Shown here: positions 28,867 through 37,689 of the stretch, piece after piece
Layout of the letters: every line of letters starts with the position of its first letter
Numbering within the stretch: position 1 is the first letter of the stretch
Source: Segniliparus rotundus DSM 44985
Lineage (GTDB): Bacteria; Actinomycetota; Actinomycetes; Mycobacteriales; Mycobacteriaceae
Reading direction: 5' to 3'
Assembly (NCBI RefSeq): GCF_000092825.1
Contig: NC_014168.1
Coordinates: 421,946 to 485,945 of the forward strand
Length of the DNA stretch: 64,000 bases
The notes under the pieces: generated by a model
Told to the model about the DNA's origin: nothing
The model's input: only the letters and a program-made list of their open reading frames with translations
Databases searched by the model: none
Translations under genes and position numbers: made by a program

Positions 28867-30747
28867 ATGAAGAAGGGATTGGTGCAGGTGAGCGCGACTT
28901 CCAAAGTTCGTTCTCTGATCGACTTGGCGAAGGACGTGGCTGTCGCAGCCGCAGTCGGAGTTCGCGCGGGGATGATACCCCTGCTCCCCGTACCACGTCC
29001 GGATTACGCGTTGCGCCTGGTGAAGGGCATTGACACGGTCGGCCCCGTCGCCGCCGCGGTGGTGGCGAACGCCGCCTTCACGCCGGACAAAACCGCTTTG
29101 ATCGACGAGCACGGATCGCTGACTTGGAAGGAAGTGAACGAGCAGGCGAACGCCTTGGCGCGCGGTTGGGCCGCGCAGGGCCTCAAGGCGGGCGACAGCA
29201 TCGGCTCGATCTCGCGCAACCACCGGGGCTTGGTGCTCACGATGGTCGCCGCGGGCAAGATCGGTGTGAAAGTCTTGCTGCTCAACACAGGTTTCGCCGC
29301 GCCGCAACTGATCGACGTCATGGCGCGCGAAGGCGCCAAAGCCATCGCGTTCGACAGCGAGTTCGCCGGCATCATCCACCGGCTTCCCCCGGAAGTGCTC
29401 CGCACATTGGTCTGGGAGGGCGGCGAGGACCCGGCCGCGACGGCGGGGCTGCCGACGGCGGAGTCGGTCAGCGCGGGCCACAGCCGGGAGAACCTGCCCA
29501 AGCCGGAGTGCCTTGGCGGGTTCACCTTGCTCACCAGCGGCACCACCGGCACCCCGAAGGGGGCGCCTCGGGGCAAGGTCAACCCGATCGGCTCGGCCCA
29601 GTTCTTGCACCGGGTGCCGTTGCGCGGGGGGCAGCGCTTCCTCGCGACCGCTCCGCTGTTCCACGGCACCGGCCTCTCGCAATTCATCCTCGCGCTCGTG
29701 CTGCGCCACACCGTGATCCTGCAGCGCCGCTTCAACCCCGAGCAGACCTTGCAGCTCATCGAGCGGCACAAGGCGCAAGTCCTCGTTGTGGTGCCGACGA
29801 TGCTCCAACGGATTATCGACCTGCCCAAGGAGACGCTGGACAAGTACGATGTGAGCAGCATCCAGGTCGTTTTCGCGGCGGGCTCGGCCCTGTCCCCGGA
29901 CCTCTCCACCCGGATCATGGACCATTTCGGCGACACCCTGTACAACCTGTACGGGTCGACCGAAGTCGCCGTCGCGACGGTCGCGCAGCCGTGGGAGATG
30001 CGCGCGGCCCCCGGCACAGCCGGACGGCCTCCGGTCGGCGTCAAGCTGGCGCTCCTGGACGAGCACGGCAAGCGCATCACCGAGCCCTTCAAGGAGGGCC
30101 GCATTTTCGTGCGCAGCATGCTCTCCTTCAACGGGTACACGGACGGGCGCAACAAAGAGATCATCGACGGCCTCATGTCCAGCGGCGACGTCGGCCACTT
30201 CGACGACCTCGGCTTGCTCTACGTCGACGGCCGTGACGACGACATGATCGTCTCCGGCGGCGAGAACGTCTTCCCCCAGGAGGTTGAGCACCTGCTGACT
30301 GAGCACCCCGAGGTTTTCGAAGTCTGTGTCATCGGCGTGGACGACGACGAGTTCGGCAAGCGGCTGAAGGCGTATGTGGCCAAGGCTGAGGGCTCGGGCC
30401 TGGACGCCGAGGGCGTGCAGGCGCACGTCAAAGCCCACCTCGCCCGGTACAAAGTGCCCAAAGAGGTCGTGTTCGTCGACAAGCTGCCCCGCAACGAGAC
30501 CGGCAAAGTGCTGCGCCGCATGCTGCTGGACGAGCACAACAAAGCAGTGTCCTGCGCCAAAGAAGCCGCTGAGAAACAGTCGGCGCCCTCCGCGACCGCC
30601 GCGCGGGAAACCGTCGAGCGAACAGCCCAGGCGATGCAGTCCGGCCCGTCCGCGCTGCCGGCGCAGGACGCCACGCCCGCGCAGCAGGAGGCCGCGGCAG
30701 GCGGATCTGTTCCGACTCAGAGCGCCTCGGCCGCCCAGCAAGGGTGA
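28867..30747 (+). CDS. Long-chain fatty-acid-CoA ligase (FadD type)
   Basis: Activates fatty acids via acyl-AMP. The 626-residue ANL enzyme has the P-loop LLTSGTTGTPKG, LYNLYGSTEVAVATVAQPW, the hinge region GRDDDMIVSGGENVFPQEVE, and the C-terminal catalytic Lys in LPRNETGKVLRR. Its closest match from memory is the FadD12/FadD2 group. After the normal end there is a tail of about 70 residues rich in Ala, Gln, Ser and Pro, which is unusual. ATG 28867 is used; GTG 28882 or 28888 are alternatives. Its stop overlaps the holA start (GTGA). Confidence 0.9.
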   Translation: MKKGLVQVSATSKVRSLIDLAKDVAVAAAVGVRAGMIPLLPVPRPDYALRLVKGIDTVGPVAAAVVANAAFTPDKTALIDEHGSLTWKEVNEQANALARGWAAQGLKAGDSIGSISRNHRGLVLTMVAAGKIGVKVLLLNTGFAAPQLIDVMAREGAKAIAFDSEFAGIIHRLPPEVLRTLVWEGGEDPAATAGLPTAESVSAGHSRENLPKPECLGGFTLLTSGTTGTPKGAPRGKVNPIGSAQFLHRVPLRGGQRFLATAPLFHGTGLSQFILALVLRHTVILQRRFNPEQTLQLIERHKAQVLVVVPTMLQRIIDLPKETLDKYDVSSIQVVFAAGSALSPDLSTRIMDHFGDTLYNLYGSTEVAVATVAQPWEMRAAPGTAGRPPVGVKLALLDEHGKRITEPFKEGRIFVRSMLSFNGYTDGRNKEIIDGLMSSGDVGHFDDLGLLYVDGRDDDMIVSGGENVFPQEVEHLLTEHPEVFEVCVIGVDDDEFGKRLKAYVAKAEGSGLDAEGVQAHVKAHLARYKVPKEVVFVDKLPRNETGKVLRRMLLDEHNKAVSCAKEAAEKQSAPSATAARETVERTAQAMQSGPSALPAQDATPAQQEAAAGGSVPTQSASAAQQG

Positions 30748-31745
30748 CCAAGGGCCTGCACCTTGTGCTCGGCGACGAGCCGCTCCTTGTCGAACGGGCA
30801 GTCGCCTCGGTGCTTCGCGAAGCCCGCGCGCACGACGGCTTTGTCGGCGGCGGGGTGGCGGCTCCGGTGATTTCGCGGCTGCGCGCAGGCGACGCGACAG
30901 CGGATCTGCTCGCCGAGCTGACAAGCGCGTCGTTGTTCGCCGAGCAACGGGTGCTCGTTCTCGAAGAAGCGCAGCAAGCAGGGGCAGACCCGTGCGCGCG
31001 CATCCTCGACCTGGCCCGAGAACAAGACGAATCAGTCACTGTGGTGGTCTGCCATTCCGGGGCGGCGCGCAACCGGCCTTTGGTGAACTCGTTGCGCGAA
31101 CTGGGAGCGCAGACGCACGCTTGCGCGAAGCTGACCAGGGCGGGGGACCGGCTGGACTTCGTCCGCGCGGAATTCCGCGAGCACGGGGTGCGCGTCCCGC
31201 CTGCCGCTGCGCAAGCCCTGTTGGAGTCGGTCGGGTCCGATCTGCGCGAACTCGCCCGCGCGTGCTCGCAGCTCGCTTCGGACACCGGGGGAGTGGTGAA
31301 CGTTGAAGCGGTGCGCCAGTATTTCCAAGGGAAAGCGGAGGTGAGCGGTTTCGACATCGCCGATCTCGCGCTCGGCGGGGAAACAGCCGGCGCGCTCGCG
31401 GCGGCGCGCTGGGCGCTCACCAGCGGCGTGGCGCCGGTGCTCATCGCGGACGCGCTGGCCGAGTCGGCCCTGTCGTTGGCCAGGGTCGCGGCGGCTGGCC
31501 GCGCGAGCCCGGAGGCGCTCGCGTCGAGCCTCGGGATGCCGCCGTGGCGGGCCAAGAAAACCCAAGGCCATTGGCGGATTTGGAGCTCCGGCGGCAACGA
31601 CGAGCAATCGGCGCTGCGCCGCGTGGACCGTGCCCTGCGCTTAGTGGCCGAACTGAACGCGGACGTGAAAGGCGCGGCGGCGGACATTGATTTCGCGGTG
31701 GAGTCCGCCGTGCGGCAGATCGCGGGATTGGCGCGCTCCGGTTAG
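30744..31745 (+). CDS. holA: DNA polymerase III subunit delta
   Basis: Clamp-loader delta subunit that opens the beta sliding clamp. The 333-residue protein has the HolA N-terminus (LHLVLGDEPLLVERAVASV), the ELTSASLFAEQRVLVLEEA segment that contacts the clamp, and the helical collar region. The GTG start overlaps the preceding fadD stop. Its stop codon overlaps that of the convergent thioesterase gene (TTAG, 31742-31745). rpsT lies close by, as in M. tuberculosis. Confidence 0.92.
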   Translation: MTKGLHLVLGDEPLLVERAVASVLREARAHDGFVGGGVAAPVISRLRAGDATADLLAELTSASLFAEQRVLVLEEAQQAGADPCARILDLAREQDESVTVVVCHSGAARNRPLVNSLRELGAQTHACAKLTRAGDRLDFVRAEFREHGVRVPPAAAQALLESVGSDLRELARACSQLASDTGGVVNVEAVRQYFQGKAEVSGFDIADLALGGETAGALAAARWALTSGVAPVLIADALAESALSLARVAAAGRASPEALASSLGMPPWRAKKTQGHWRIWSSGGNDEQSALRRVDRALRLVAELNADVKGAAADIDFAVESAVRQIAGLARSG

Positions 31746-32161
31746 GAGCCGAGCCGCCGCACCGCTTGCCGGACCGGCTCGGGCACCGGGACCGGCGTGC
31801 GGGTCACAGCGTCGACGTAGACGTGCGCGAACCGTCCGAGCGCGGCGGGCTCGTCGTCGCCAGCTGTGAAAACAGCGAGCCGGTACACGACGCTGCGCTC
31901 CCCGAGGCGCTCGCAGGCGATGCCCACTTCGAGCTGGTCGGGGAAGCTGAGCTGGCGCAGGTAGCGGCACGAGGTTTCCGCGACCACGCCGATGGCCTGC
32001 AACTCGCGAGTGTCCATGCCGGTCTCGCTCATCAGCCAGGCGTTCACCGCTGTGTCGAAATACGAGTAGTAGGCAACGTTGTTCACATGCCCGTAGTGGT
32101 CGTTGTCCGCCCAGCGGGTGGGCACCGGCCAGCGGGTCGTGAAGGCGGGCGCGTCGCTCAT
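31742..32161 (-). CDS. Acyl-CoA thioesterase, 4HBT/YbgC hot-dog fold
   Basis: A 139-residue hot-dog protein with the YbgC/FadM motif RWADNDHYGHVNNVAYYSYFD, where the Asp is the usual catalytic residue, and a C-terminal AHVYVDAVTRTPVPVP. It probably hydrolyses short or medium acyl-CoA. The ATG at 32161 overlaps the stop of the alcohol dehydrogenase gene (ATGA), so they form a two-gene operon. Confidence 0.88.
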   Translation of the reverse strand: MSDAPAFTTRWPVPTRWADNDHYGHVNNVAYYSYFDTAVNAWLMSETGMDTRELQAIGVVAETSCRYLRQLSFPDQLEVGIACERLGERSVVYRLAVFTAGDDEPAALGRFAHVYVDAVTRTPVPVPEPVRQAVRRLGS

Positions 32162-33297
32162 GCGCCCCTCCCGTGAGGGAGTATCACTTGCCGCACGGCG
32201 CTCCCGTCGGCGAGGCGGTCCATCGCCTCGTTCAGGTCCGCCAAGGCGAGGGTGTGGCTCTTGAGCTTCTCCACGGGCAGGGCGCCGTCCCGCCAGAGCC
32301 CGATGAGGGCGGGGACGTCCTGTTGCGGGTCCGCCGAACCCATATACGAGCCGATGGCGGATTTGGACTCGCCGACGAAGGAGACGGCGGGCAAGGCGAG
32401 TTCTTCGGTCGAGGGCGGCAGCCCGATGAACACGGCGGCGCCTCCCCTGCCCGCCAGTTCGAATGCTTGCCGCATGACGGCGGCCTTGCCTGCCGCTTCG
32501 AACGCCCACCGGACGCCCAGGCCGCCCGTGGCGTCCGCGACCACGGCAGCCGCGTCCTGCGGGGCCGCGGCGTGGGTCGCGCCCAGCTGCAGAGCGAGCT
32601 CCCGTTTCGCCGGGACTGGGTCGATCGCGATGACAGGTGCTGCCTGCGCGGCTTTTGCTCCGAGCACTGCGGCCAAACCGACGCCGCCGAGCCCGATGAC
32701 CGCCACGCTTTCTCCCGGCGCGACGGCGGCGGTGTTGCGCACAGCCCCGAAGCCGGTGAGCATCGCGCAACCGAAGAGCGCGGCGATGTCCATGGGCAGG
32801 TCGCGGTCGACGACGACGGCGGAAGACCGGTCCACAACAGCGTGTTGGGCGAATCCGGACACCCCGAGGTGGTGGTGCAGGGAGCCGCCGATCGCGTCGG
32901 TGATTCTGCGTCCGCCGGAAAGCAAAGAGCCCGCGCTGTTGGCTTTGGCCGCCGCCGCGCACAGGGTGGGCTGTCGCCGCGCGCACGCGGGGCACCGGCC
33001 GCAGCTGGGCATGAAGACGAGCACCACATGGTCGCCCTCGCGCACGTCCCGCACGTCCGGCCCGACGGCGGCGACGACACCAGCCGCCTCGTGCCCGAGG
33101 GCCATCGGCAAAGGACGGGGCCGGTGGCCGTTGATGACGGAAAGATCGGAGTGGCAGACCCCGGCGGCCTCAATGCGCACCAGCAGCTCGTGCGGGCCTG
33201 GCTCGGCGAGGTCCACCTCTTCGAGCGCAAGCGGCTTGGAAACGGCGTAGGGTTGCGGTTCGCGCTCGTGGCGCAGCACAGCGGCGAGAGTTTTCAT
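32158..33297 (-). CDS. Zinc-dependent alcohol dehydrogenase, class III-like
   Basis: A 379-residue medium-chain dehydrogenase. Catalytic zinc ligands lie in AAGVCHSDLSV and MALGHEAAGVV; structural zinc ligands are CGRCPACARRQPTLC. The NAD-binding VAVIGLGGVGLAAVLGAKA is intact. The lengthy N-terminal half resembles formaldehyde/S-(hydroxymethyl)glutathione- or mycothiol-type ADHs, but the substrate is not determined. It is coupled to the thioesterase gene, which suggests aldehyde or alcohol metabolism of acyl chains. Confidence 0.88.
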   Translation of the reverse strand: MKTLAAVLRHEREPQPYAVSKPLALEEVDLAEPGPHELLVRIEAAGVCHSDLSVINGHRPRPLPMALGHEAAGVVAAVGPDVRDVREGDHVVLVFMPSCGRCPACARRQPTLCAAAAKANSAGSLLSGGRRITDAIGGSLHHHLGVSGFAQHAVVDRSSAVVVDRDLPMDIAALFGCAMLTGFGAVRNTAAVAPGESVAVIGLGGVGLAAVLGAKAAQAAPVIAIDPVPAKRELALQLGATHAAAPQDAAAVVADATGGLGVRWAFEAAGKAAVMRQAFELAGRGGAAVFIGLPPSTEELALPAVSFVGESKSAIGSYMGSADPQQDVPALIGLWRDGALPVEKLKSHTLALADLNEAMDRLADGSAVRQVILPHGRGA

Positions 33298-33336
33298 GCG
33301 GGCGCAAACTCGTCGAGCCGCATGGGCATGGCGGAA

Positions 33337-33603
33337 CTACGCGTCGATCTTGTTGACCAGCTTCGTGAGGGCGCTTTTGCGGTTGGCGGCGTTGTTCTTG
33401 TGGATCACGCCCTTGCTCACAGCCTTGTCAAGGTTGCGATTGGCGGCCACGAGGAGCTGGGCGGCCTGCTCTTTCTCGCCCGCTGCCGCGCTGGTGCGGA
33501 CCTTGCGGATGGCGGTGCGCAAGGCGGAGCGGACCGCCTGGTTGCGCTGGCGTGCAGCCTCGTTGGTCTTGATGCGCTTGATTTGCGATTTGATGTTCGC
33601 CAC
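33337..33603 (-). CDS. rpsT: 30S ribosomal protein S20
   Basis: An 88-residue basic protein binding 16S rRNA early in 30S assembly. The sequence [20 protein letters not shown] and the ending [19 protein letters not shown] are diagnostic. It is on the minus strand, divergent from the ATP-grasp gene after a 404-base gap, as in M. tuberculosis (Rv2412). Confidence 0.97.
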   Translation of the reverse strand: MANIKSQIKRIKTNEAARQRNQAVRSALRTAIRKVRTSAAAGEKEQAAQLLVAANRNLDKAVSKGVIHKNNAANRKSALTKLVNKIDA

Positions 33604-34007
33604 GTCGGTGTCGTCCTCGTTTTCAGCGGCTCGAAGCCGTGGTCCTTCTGTTGTTTCCGGGTGAGTTGCCCCTCAAGCGTCTCAAGCGCCGGTGAGCTTC
33701 TGGCGAAAAATCCGGCCCCACCGGGGAGGAGTCAGACTTTCGCGACGAGACAGCTTAGCACGCGACCCGCGCATGGGGCCAATCGATCCGTTCGGGGGCC
33801 CGTCCGCGCGAAGAAATCAACAAGCGCAGGCGCGTTCTGCCCTCTGCGGGCCCGCTATGTCATAATCGACACAGCCGTCATCGAGCATGACGACTCCGAA
33901 CACGCGAGATCAAGACCGGTCGGCAGCGCGGCCGGGTTTTCTCAGTCGCAGAGCGAGGCTTCGCGTTCGGCGGGCGCGGGAAATCCGGCAAAGGCAAGGA
34001 CAACGAA
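33604..34007. other. Intergenic region between rpsT and the ATP-grasp gene
   Basis: 404 bases with no convincing gene on either strand. It must hold two divergent promoters. CATAAT at 33861-33866 could be a -10 element for the rightward genes. The stretch 33740-33830 is otherwise GC-rich without clear structure. Nothing else is seen. Confidence 0.5.
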
Positions 34008-35594
34008 GTGAAGCCAGGCACTGACAAAACAAAGCCGGAGAAATCGGCCAAGAGCAGCCAGTCGCAATCGCAGTCCAAGGGCGGTCAGCGCCAGTCCCAA
34101 ACGCAGGGCGGCGGAGCCCAGTTGGACGGCGCCTTCGAGGATTACACCGAGTCGCCGGGGTTCGAGAAGAACTTCGACGAGATGTTCGAGCAGGACGGCT
34201 CCGCCAGAGCCCCGTATCGGGGCGTTTTCCAGGCGTTGGAGCCATTGGACTCCGACGACCTCAACGCCCGCGCGGAAGCGCTCGGCAGGGCCTTCATCAA
34301 CCAAGGCATCACCTTCTCGCTCTCGGGGCAAGAGCGGCCCTTCCCGCTCGACCTCGTGCCCCGCGTCATCGCAGCGGCGGAATGGGCCAAGCTGGAGAAG
34401 GGGATCACCCAGCGGGTCCGCGCCTTGGAGGCGTTCCTCGACGATGTGTACGGAGACCAGGAAATCCTGCGCGACGGCGTCATCCCGCGCTCGCTGATCT
34501 TCTCCTGCCAGCACTTCCACCGCCAAGCCTCGGGCATCCGGCCGCCGAACGGCGTGCGCATCCACGTCGCGGGCATCGACATCATCCGCGACGGCCAAGG
34601 AACGTTCCGGGTGCTGGAGGACAACCTGCGCAACCCGTCCGGCGTGAGCTATGTGATGGAGAACCGGCGCACCATGACACGGGTCTTCCCCGACCTCTTC
34701 GGCACGCACCGCGTCCGCCCGGTGGACGACTACCCCGCGCATTTGCTGCGCGCCCTGCGGGCCGCCGCGGCCACCAACGAGGACGACCCGACCGTGGTGG
34801 TGCTCACCCCCGGCGTCGCGAACTCCGCGCACTTCGAGCACTCCCTGCTCGCCCGGCAAATGGGCGTCGAGCTGGTCGAAGGCCGCGATCTTTTCTGCCG
34901 GGACAACATCGTCTACATGCGCACCACCGAAGGCGAAGTCCAGGTCGACGTCATTTACCGGCGCATCGACGACGAGTATCTCGACCCGTTGCAGTTCAAA
35001 CCCGAGTCCCTGCTCGGCGTCGCGGGCATCGTGAACGCGGCGCGGGCCGGGAACGTCGTCATCTCCTCCGCGGTCGGCAACGGGGTCGGGGACGACAAGC
35101 TGGTCTACACCTACGTGCCGTCGATGATCGAGTACTACCTCGGCGAGAAGCCCCTGCTCGCGAACGTGGACACCTACCGTTGCTGGATACCGCACGAGCT
35201 GGAGCAGACCTTGGACCGGATCAACGAGCTCGTGCTCAAACCTGTGGAGGGCTCGGGCGGCTACGGCATCGTCTTCGGGCCGGACGCGTCGGAGAAAGAG
35301 CTCGCCGCCATGTCCCGCAAAATCCGCGCCAACCCCCGGGACTGGGTCGCCCAGCCGGTGATGCAGCTGTCCACGGTCCCGACCAAAATCGGCGACAAAG
35401 TCGCCCCACGCCACGTGGACCTGCGCCCGTTCGCGGTCAACGACGGCGAGAACGTGTGGGTGCTGCCCGGAGGCCTCACCCGAGTGGCCCTCAAAGAGGG
35501 CTCGCTGGTGGTGAACTCCAGCCAAGGCGGCGGCAGCAAGGACACATGGGTGCTGGGCAACCGCTCCCAGGCGAAGACGGAGGTGGCCTCGTGA
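34008..35594 (+). CDS. Circularly permuted ATP-grasp protein (DUF404/DUF407 type)
   Basis: Predicted ATP-dependent carboxylate-amine ligase. The 528-residue product has a Lys/Gln/Ser-rich leader of about 35 residues, then the ATP-grasp fold in permuted order: REDGVIPRSLIFSCQ-like region, HVAGIDIIRDGQGTFRVLED, FPDLFGTHRV, VYTYVPSMIEYYLGEKPLLA and VKPVEGSGGYGIVFG-type nucleotide loop. It is the orthologue of Rv2411c by order and sequence. This family always travels with alpha-E and transglutaminase-like proteins and is thought to make a small peptide-like product; this is not shown. The GTG start follows AAGGA. The stop overlaps the micro-ORF start. Confidence 0.9.
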   Translation: MKPGTDKTKPEKSAKSSQSQSQSKGGQRQSQTQGGGAQLDGAFEDYTESPGFEKNFDEMFEQDGSARAPYRGVFQALEPLDSDDLNARAEALGRAFINQGITFSLSGQERPFPLDLVPRVIAAAEWAKLEKGITQRVRALEAFLDDVYGDQEILRDGVIPRSLIFSCQHFHRQASGIRPPNGVRIHVAGIDIIRDGQGTFRVLEDNLRNPSGVSYVMENRRTMTRVFPDLFGTHRVRPVDDYPAHLLRALRAAAATNEDDPTVVVLTPGVANSAHFEHSLLARQMGVELVEGRDLFCRDNIVYMRTTEGEVQVDVIYRRIDDEYLDPLQFKPESLLGVAGIVNAARAGNVVISSAVGNGVGDDKLVYTYVPSMIEYYLGEKPLLANVDTYRCWIPHELEQTLDRINELVLKPVEGSGGYGIVFGPDASEKELAAMSRKIRANPRDWVAQPVMQLSTVPTKIGDKVAPRHVDLRPFAVNDGENVWVLPGGLTRVALKEGSLVVNSSQGGGSKDTWVLGNRSQAKTEVAS

Positions 35595-35695
35595 TGTCAG
35601 CCCGCAATGCTGCGTCGTTGTTTGTGGATCCGGTCGGCGATGTGTCGAGCGCGCCGATGGTTGGGCGTTGTGCTGAGAGCGGTGGTGTCTTGTGA
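35594..35695 (+). CDS. Micro-ORF duplicating the head of the alpha-E gene
   Basis: 33 codons, beginning at an ATG that overlaps the ATP-grasp stop (TGATG) and ending with a TGA that overlaps the ATG of the alpha-E gene (TGATG). Its first ten codons (MSARNAASLF) copy the alpha-E start (MLARNAESLF), with about 30 of the first 34 bases identical at a 101-base offset; the rest diverges. It is either a decaying duplicate or a coupling leader that keeps ribosomes moving between the two genes. A product of this size is unlikely to have catalytic function. Confidence 0.55.
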   Translation: MSARNAASLFVDPVGDVSSAPMVGRCAESGGVL

Positions 35696-36666
35696 TGTTG
35701 GCCCGCAATGCTGAGTCGTTGTTTTGGATCGGACGGTACGTCGAGCGGGCCGACGACACCGCGCGCATTCTGGACGTCGGGGTGCACCAGCTCCTCGAAG
35801 ACGCGACGGTGGACTCGGACCAGCAGGCCCGCGGCCTGCTGCGGATCCTGGGCATCACCCCGCCGGAGGGCGAAGAGCTCCACGTCTGGTCGATGACCGA
35901 CCTCGTCGCGTTCGACCGGGAGAACGGCAACTCCATCGCGGATTCGCTCTACCGGGCGCGCGAGAACGCCCGAGGGGCGCGCGAGGTCACCTCCACAGAG
36001 ATGTGGGAGAGCCTGAACACCACCTTCAACGGCATCGCGGACAGCGAGAAGCTCGCCCGCAAGCTCGGCCCGCACGAGTTTTTCTCGTACGTGGAGAACC
36101 GGGCGGCGTTGTTCTCCGGCCTGGTGGACTCGACCCTCTCCCGCGACGACGGCTACTTGTTCCTCCTGCTCGGCAAGCATCTTGAGCGGATCGACATGGG
36201 CATTCGCCTGTTGCTGGTCGGCTCGGGCGACCGCTCGGACGCGTCCTGGGTTTCGGTGCTGCGCGCGGCAGGAGCCCACGACACCTACTTGCGCACGTAC
36301 CGGGGTTTGCTCAACTCCACCTCGGTCGTCGAGTTCCTCGTCCTCGACCGCCTCTTCCCCCGCTCGGTCTTCTACTCGCTGCACCGGGTGGAGGAATGCC
36401 TCGCCGAACTGGACCGAGGAGACTTGTACTCCAGGGTCGGCTCGCGCAACGAGGCGCGCAGGATCATCGGCAGCGCGCGCAGCGCGCTGGAGTACACGCG
36501 GGCTTCCGACTTGGTCGACGACCTTTACGCGCGGTTGTCCAGCGTGCAATCGGCCTGCTTGGAGACCGGCGAGGCTGTCGCCGACCGATATTTCACGGTG
36601 GAGCCTTACATGCTGTGGAGCGATGTGCGCGCAATTGGGCGCGCGGGAGGGGAGGAAGTCGCATGA
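35695..36666 (+). CDS. Alpha-E domain protein (DUF403)
   Basis: A 323-residue all-helical protein with the alpha-E signature at its start (LARNAESLFWIGRYVERADDTARILDV) and HRVEECLAELDRGD further on. Orthologue of Rv2410c. Alpha-E proteins accompany permuted ATP-grasp enzymes and transglutaminase-like proteins in a predicted peptide-synthesis system; biochemical role unknown. ATG 35695 overlaps the micro-ORF stop. The end overlaps the next gene by four bases (ATGA). Confidence 0.9.
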   Translation: MLARNAESLFWIGRYVERADDTARILDVGVHQLLEDATVDSDQQARGLLRILGITPPEGEELHVWSMTDLVAFDRENGNSIADSLYRARENARGAREVTSTEMWESLNTTFNGIADSEKLARKLGPHEFFSYVENRAALFSGLVDSTLSRDDGYLFLLLGKHLERIDMGIRLLLVGSGDRSDASWVSVLRAAGAHDTYLRTYRGLLNSTSVVEFLVLDRLFPRSVFYSLHRVEECLAELDRGDLYSRVGSRNEARRIIGSARSALEYTRASDLVDDLYARLSSVQSACLETGEAVADRYFTVEPYMLWSDVRAIGRAGGEEVA

Positions 36667-37511
36667 GCTGGCGGCTGCGCATCACGCACACCATCGGATA
36701 CGCCTACGACTCGCCGGTGCGCGCCTCGTTCAACGAAGTGCGCATCAGCCCCCGCAACGACGCCCGGCAGAACGTCATCAACGGACGTGTCACCACCGAA
36801 CCGGCCGGCCGGTATTACCGGTATTCGGACTACTGGGGCACCTTCGTCACCGCCTTCGACCTGCACGCCCCGCATTCGGAGCTGGAGATCGTCGGCGCTT
36901 CGGTCGTGGAGACCGGCGCCGACGACAAGATCGAGAAGCCGCTTTCCTGGGACGAGCTGGGCTCGCCCCGCGTGACCGACAGATACTACGAATACCTCGG
37001 CTACACGGATTTCGCCCCGAACCACCGCCCGTTGTTGGGCGTGGCGCGGCGCATCCGCAAACAAGACCTTTCCCCGGCGCAGACGGTGGGCGCCGTCGTG
37101 GAGTGGGTGCGGGACGAATTCGAATTCGTCCCGCAGACCACGACCGCGCGGGTGACGGCGGTGGACGCGGTCAACGCCAGCAAGGGCACGGCCCAGGATT
37201 TGGCCCACGTCTCGCTCGTGCTGCTGCGCGGTCTCGGCGTCCCCGCCCGGTATGTGACGGGATTCCTGTACCCGGACACCAAGAAAGCGAAGGTCGGCGA
37301 ACCTGTGGAGGGTCGCGCCTCGGCGTGGGTCGAAGCGTGGTTCGGCGCCTGGCAGGGGTTCGACCCGTTGGTCGGCGCGCCGATCAACGAGCGCCACGTC
37401 GCGGTGGGCCATGGCCGCGACTACGACGACGTGCCGCCCATCAAGGGCATCTACACGGGCGGGCTCGCCACCGACCTCGACGTGCACACCGAGATCACCC
37501 GCCTGTCCTAG
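36663..37511 (+). CDS. Transglutaminase-like protein without catalytic Cys/His
   Basis: A 282-residue orthologue of Rv2409c by order and sequence. The N-terminal beta domain (WRLRITHTIGYAYDSPVRAS; SDYWGTFVTAFDLHAPHSEL) and the transglutaminase core are both present. At the active-site Cys position the usual G-x-C-Q reads KGTAQDLAHV, with Ala177. The catalytic His motif (usually HAW) reads RASAWVEAWF, with Ser220. The Asp in GFDP (residue 234) remains. So it keeps the fold but is predicted not to work as a Cys-protease-type enzyme. It may act as a binding or scaffolding partner. Last gene of the trio. Confidence 0.88.
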   Translation: MSWRLRITHTIGYAYDSPVRASFNEVRISPRNDARQNVINGRVTTEPAGRYYRYSDYWGTFVTAFDLHAPHSELEIVGASVVETGADDKIEKPLSWDELGSPRVTDRYYEYLGYTDFAPNHRPLLGVARRIRKQDLSPAQTVGAVVEWVRDEFEFVPQTTTARVTAVDAVNASKGTAQDLAHVSLVLLRGLGVPARYVTGFLYPDTKKAKVGEPVEGRASAWVEAWFGAWQGFDPLVGAPINERHVAVGHGRDYDDVPPIKGIYTGGLATDLDVHTEITRLS

Positions 37512-37651
37512 GCCCCCTGCGGCGGACAGACGCGCATCGACGATGGAGCCGCCGCCCTTGCGGAGATCCCGCAGACCGGAGTGTGACCGGCGAAAGCCCA
37601 CGGGCCCCGGTGTTCCCGAAACTCGCATAGATGCTGCGATCTGCGTCTTTT

Positions 37652-37675
37652 AACTTGCATCTGAAATGCATATTT
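37652..37675. promoter_or_regulatory. Putative NsrR operator
   Basis: A near-palindrome with half sites AACTTGCATCT and, inverted, AAATATGCATTT, centred 26 bases before the nsrR start. The TGCAT/ATGCA core with 5-base spacing matches the general form of NsrR sites (AA-n-ATGCAT...ATGCAT-n-TT). Its place suggests autoregulation and control of hmp, which is coupled to nsrR. Confidence 0.65.
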
Positions 37676-37689
37676 GAGATGATGCGACG

